From NCBI RefSeq assembly GCF_020740795.1, contig NC_067285.1, positions 99,469,152-99,533,151 on the forward strand: a stretch of DNA of 64,000 nucleotides, given 5' to 3'. Position numbers and translations under genes: made by a program. The stretch's first letter is position 1; every line of letters starts with the position of its first letter. Below the pieces are notes generated by a model. The model ran no database searches and was not told the origin of the DNA. It worked only from the letters and a program-made list of their open reading frames with translations. Origin of the DNA: Apus apus (Eukaryota; Chordata; Aves; Apodiformes; Apodidae). Of the stretch, positions 60,601 through 64,000 are shown piece after piece.

Positions 60601-62054
60601 AAGCAAGAGAGAAGGCAAAGAACAGGCAGCTGACTGTGTGTGACTGAATACCTGTATACAGTTGCAGCAGAAAACTAAGTTGAGCAGTATTTAATCAACA
60701 AATACTTCTGATTAATGTGTAGAAGGCCAGTACAGACAGAATGATGTTTCTCTGTGGCATCTGGGATAAATGTCAAAGGAGACCTTCACTGCAAGTAGAT
60801 TTTGACATATGACAGTGTGGTAATCGCGATGCAGTTATGTGAAAAATTAATTTAAATCCTACAGAATCTTGCAGTAAGAACCATTAAATATCTCACCACT
60901 GGTAAAAAAGTAATAAGCTTTACTATATGAGAAATATATAGTAATTTAATATCAACCTTTATATGATTATAACTCAATATAGACAACAGACAGATGAGTT
61001 GACATATGGCTGCCAAAGTGAGAGAGAAATTCAGATCTCAACAGTGTTTCTGAAGCTCAGAAGTAGATTGATGTTGGCCATGGAGAAAAGACAATGCATC
61101 TTTTGACACCTCCCCCTTAAATTCCAGGACACTCTCAGACTTCAGGTTGCTATTGTTAGTGGAGTTATAGGCTGGGAGGGTACATTTTCTGCAGAGAATT
61201 GAGTATGAGCTTTGCACAGAATTGGATGGCCTTTCTTAGTCTATTATTCATGTTTATACTCCAGAAGAGCAGAAATAAATACGCTGGTCACTAATTATCT
61301 CCAGAACAAATGAATTATAGCTACCCACTGCCATATGAATTTGTCTCTTCCTAAAGAAAAAAATGTTTCTTTCTGATGAACTGCCTCTGGAAATAGATGA
61401 CAATAAAACTCCAAAGGAGCCACATCACACAGCCCAGAATAGTTACGGAAACTTGCTCTAAACAGCATGAGGATGCATTTGAAAGACCAGCTGTAGAAGT
61501 AGTAGCCCTATCTCTATATCCTAAAGTGCTAATCTATCTATTTGTAGAGCATAAGACAGTGGAAGTGTACCTCTGAGTAGACTCAAACAATTGTTAACGT
61601 TTATAATTATTATATCTAACTTATCAAGAAATTACAAGAGCAGTCATATACAAGTTAAGGAAAAACAATTGTAAAAGAAGATCTTGTCATAAATATTGAA
61701 AGGCAGAAGAAATTAAAAACAGAACTATGCATGTTTCCTATACCAAAGGCCAACACAGAAAAGGTATTAAAGTCAACACATTAGCATATGAAACGGGGAG
61801 GGTGATACTGAGAGCATATGCTGAAGCATTGTAACAAATATTCTGACTTGGGAATGTTAAAAAGCAGTGTGTTATTATGATGATACAGTGCCCATCTTAA
61901 TACTGAGAGACAAACCAAAGTAGCAATAGATATCAACACCCTTGCCACTACAGATATGTCAAAAAGTTTCTGCATTGCTGTTTGTCCCGGCTACACCGTG
62001 GACTTCTTGCAAGACTAAAAGCGTTTTCAAACAAATGGATTGATAGGAGGACGC
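57661..62054. other. Upstream of or within CD38 intron 1, nothing recognised
   Basis: About 4.4 kb. A GC-richer patch at 58.50-58.75 kb has a few CpG and a donor-like CAGGTACGTGC on the + strand, but no convincing exon. No CD38 first exon was identified. Confidence 0.4.
60315..60354 (+). repeat. Short tandem duplication, 2 x 20 bases
   Basis: ATGACACCATCACTTAACAA is followed directly by the same 20-mer with CA for AC. Just upstream, TACCTTAGCAA occurs twice (60280 and 60301). This is a local slippage cluster. Confidence 0.8.
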
Positions 62055-62345
62055 TTCTGCAGATCATCTAGTCCAACCCCTCAACTCAGAGCTGGGCCTC
62101 ACACAGCAGGTTGTTCAGGGCCAGGTCCAGTTGGGTTTTGAGTAGTATCTCCAAGGATGGAGCCTCCACAAATTCTCCAGGCAACCCGTTCCACTCTGAT
62201 CACCCTTTCAGCAAAAAATATGCTTTTCTTTATTACATTTAAATTGAACTTACTGTATTTTAATTAGTGGCCTTTACCTCTTGTCCTGCAACTGGATACC
62301 ACTGAGAAAAGCCTGGCTCCCTCTTCTTTACTCCCTCTCTCAGGT
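62055..62345 (-). mobile_element. CR1 LINE 3' region, inverted
   Basis: GATCATCTAGTCCAACCCC, then CAGGTCCAGTTGGGTTTTGA, CCAAGGATGGAGCCTCCACA, CCTCTTGTCCTGCAACTGG and AAAGCCTGGCTCCCTC. The terminal octamer repeats are lost, and its far end runs into the pentamer array. Confidence 0.88.
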
Positions 62346-62350
62346 AAGAA

Positions 62351-62500
62351 TAGAGTAGAGTAGAGTAGAGTAGAGTAGAGTAGAGTAGAGTAGAGCAGAG
62401 CAGAGCAGAGCAGAGTAGAGTAGAGTAGAGTAGAGTAGGATAGGATAGGATAGGATAGGATAGGATAGGATAGGATAGGATAGGATAGGATAGGATAGGA
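62351..62500 (+). repeat. Pentanucleotide array, 30 units in four blocks
   Basis: Nine TAGAG, four CAGAG, four TAGAG, then thirteen TAGGA, with no break in the five-base phase over 150 bases. The array joins two inverted CR1 pieces. The frames open on the minus strand (SYPIL and YSTLL repeats) are a consequence of the five-base period. Confidence 0.97.
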
Positions 62501-62590
62501 TATTTTCAGTTTCAAAGGACCTACAGTGATCATCTAGTCCCACTGCCTGACCAATTCAGGGCCAAGCAAAAGTTAAATCATGTTATTAAG
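62501..62590 (-). mobile_element. CR1 LINE 3' end, inverted, short
   Basis: TTTCAAAGGACCTACAGTGA, then TCATCTAGTCCCACTGCCTG and ACCAATTCAGGGCCAAGC, are the inverted CR1 terminus. The pentamer array occupies the place of the CR1 terminal repeats. Confidence 0.7.
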
Positions 62591-62960
62591 GGCAGTAGTC
62601 ATTATCTGGGAATGAAAAACATCTGGAGTTGCAAATGTAAGATGAGTTTACTTCTAGACTGAAAAAGCAGCATTATTTGCATTTTGAATATCAGTGACTA
62701 TGACCTCCTTGTAGATAGTGTCTTCTTGTCTCCTTGCCTAGGTCACAAACTGCGAATCGTATCTGACCTGATCCTGCCGATTCAGACTTGGTGAGGAGGG
62801 CAATTAAACCAGTTAACTGCCTGTCAACAGGTATCATGCTACACCTCTTACTACCTGTTGTCCCCCAGCAAGCATCAAGGTACAAAAACATAATAAAAAA
62901 TTCTTCAAGTGATGAGTAAGTTATCAGGTCACCACAACCACTCTTGACCAGCACTGACTT

Positions 62961-63445
62961 GAATCACAGAATCCTAGAATCCTACAGTGATTTGGATTGG
63001 AAGGGACCTTGAAGATCATCCAGTTCCAACCCCCCTGTCATGGGCAGGGACACGTTTCACTAGACCAGGTTGCTCAAAGCCCCATCCAAGCTGGCCTCGA
63101 ACACCTCCTGGGATGGAGCATCCACAACCTCCCTGGACAACCTATTTCAGTGTCTCACCATCCTCACACTAAAGAATGTCTTCCTCACATCTAATCTAAA
63201 TCTCCCCTCCTTCAGTTTAAAACCATTCCCCCTCATCCTACTACTACATGCCCTTGCAAAAAGTCCCTCCCCAGCTCTCCTGCAGGCCCTTCAAGTTCCA
63301 GAAGGCCACTACAAGTTCTCCCCTTAGCATTCTCTTTTCCAAGTCGAACAACCCCAGCTCTCTCAGCCTGTGTTCACAGGAGAGGTGCTCCAGCCCTCTG
63401 ATCATCTGGCACTGTGCACCCCGTCACACTTCTCTCCACTGATCA
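62961..63445 (-). mobile_element. CR1 LINE 3' end, inverted, about 485 bases
   Basis: It opens with GAATCACAGAATCCTAGAAT, then TTGGAAGGGACCTTGAAGAT, CACTAGACCAGGTTGCTCAA, CCTCACACTAAAGAATGTCT and CTCAGCCTGTGTTCACAGG, ending near CACTTCTCTCCACTG. It is a different CR1 subtype from the 33.5 kb copy, judging by the CACTAGACCAGGTTGCTC segment, which is shared with the 18.2 kb fragment. Confidence 0.95.
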
Positions 63446-64000
63446 GACCCGGGATAAATTCTTGCAAACTTATATTTGCATTGCACTGGTCTTTCAGCCA
63501 CAAGAGGGAGTCCCTGTTACGGGGAAAGTGGAGACGAAGGGATTTGAGGTCAAATTCTTCCTCCAGAACACACTGCCTTTGGCCTTTATTCAGACAAAAC
63601 TACAATACGTACCAACGGCCAGCTGGTGAGCATGGGATTTTTGCAAGATTAATGAAAGCAGAACTCACAGCTTTTGTTAATGTTGGAAAAAAAACAAGAC
63701 TTCTGTGCTGTGAAAAACTAGAAAAACTATTGTTAATAGTTCTGTCTTCTGGCAGCAGCCAGTATCTTCCAGGGAAGCCAGAAAGAAATACTGCTACTCT
63801 TTAATGTCTGTATCTAGATGTGCAACTGTGTGTGCAGGGAAGGAAACTTCTAAAGCCTGCTGCTATACTAAAATATGGGGCCAGTATTGAAAATATTGAA
63901 GCATTTGGGATCTTCTGCTTGTTTCTCCTCAACTTTGGCACAATTACAGTTCTACGTAGGAAGACTCACTGAGGAAACTGCATAAGTACAAATGATGAGT
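63446..64000. other. Window end, nothing recognised
   Basis: Unique-looking DNA after the CR1. The 144-codon frame at 63370-63804 begins inside antisense CR1 and runs out of it by chance. Confidence 0.5.

Noticed and set aside
61781-61975. Minus-strand 64-codon frame with a membrane-like stretch, considered as CD38 exon 1
   Set aside because: It lacks the RC-x-x-Y motif before the end of the exon and has no donor leaving two bases of a codon. The hydrophobic run is common in AT-rich chance frames.
62264-62543. Repetitive peptides SYPIL and YSTLL on the minus strand
   Set aside because: They are the translation of a five-base tandem array, which is open in several frames by construction. Not a gene.
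63370-63804. 144-codon plus-strand frame
   Set aside because: It starts inside antisense CR1 and continues into unique DNA by chance. No domain or promoter.

Overview
The window is nuclear DNA of a bird. Its interspersed repeats are almost all CR1 LINEs in the avian form, with the terminal motif of the ATTCTATG type. The intron-containing genes follow the tetrapod order PROM1, FGFBP2, FGFBP1, CD38, which in human lies on chromosome 4p15. The species cannot be told from sequence alone.

Layout, left to right. From 1 to about 10.6 kb lies the 3' end of PROM1 on the + strand: eight coding exons for the last 197 residues, then a long 3' UTR. At 12.98-14.6 kb is FGFBP2 (+), with a TATA box, its whole coding sequence in one exon and an intron in the 3' UTR. 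From 14.6 to 25.4 kb is intergenic DNA with several CR1 pieces, including a 5' CR1 segment coding for part of the endonuclease, and a GC-rich block I could not identify. At 25.4-28.2 kb is FGFBP1 (+), with a TATA box, a non-coding first exon and a single coding exon. From 28.2 to about 43-46 kb there are no recognisable genes. At 46.1-54.2 kb, on the - strand, are exons 2-8 of a CD38/BST1-type ADP-ribosyl cyclase; position and cysteine pattern point to CD38. Its first exon was not found. From 54.2 kb to the end is probably CD38 intron 1 or upstream DNA, with old repeats, a pentanucleotide array and more CR1.

The genes share no operon or pathway; they form a conserved neighbourhood. PROM1 is a five-pass membrane protein of protrusions and photoreceptor discs. 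The two FGFBP genes are tandem paralogues for small secreted heparin- and FGF-binding proteins. CD38 is an NAD-consuming ectoenzyme. FGFBP1 and CD38 are convergent, as in mammals. I found no prokaryote-like system, CRISPR, tRNA, rRNA or complete retrovirus. All exon boundaries were read by eye from splice signals, reading phase and family similarity recalled from memory, without any search or transcript data.
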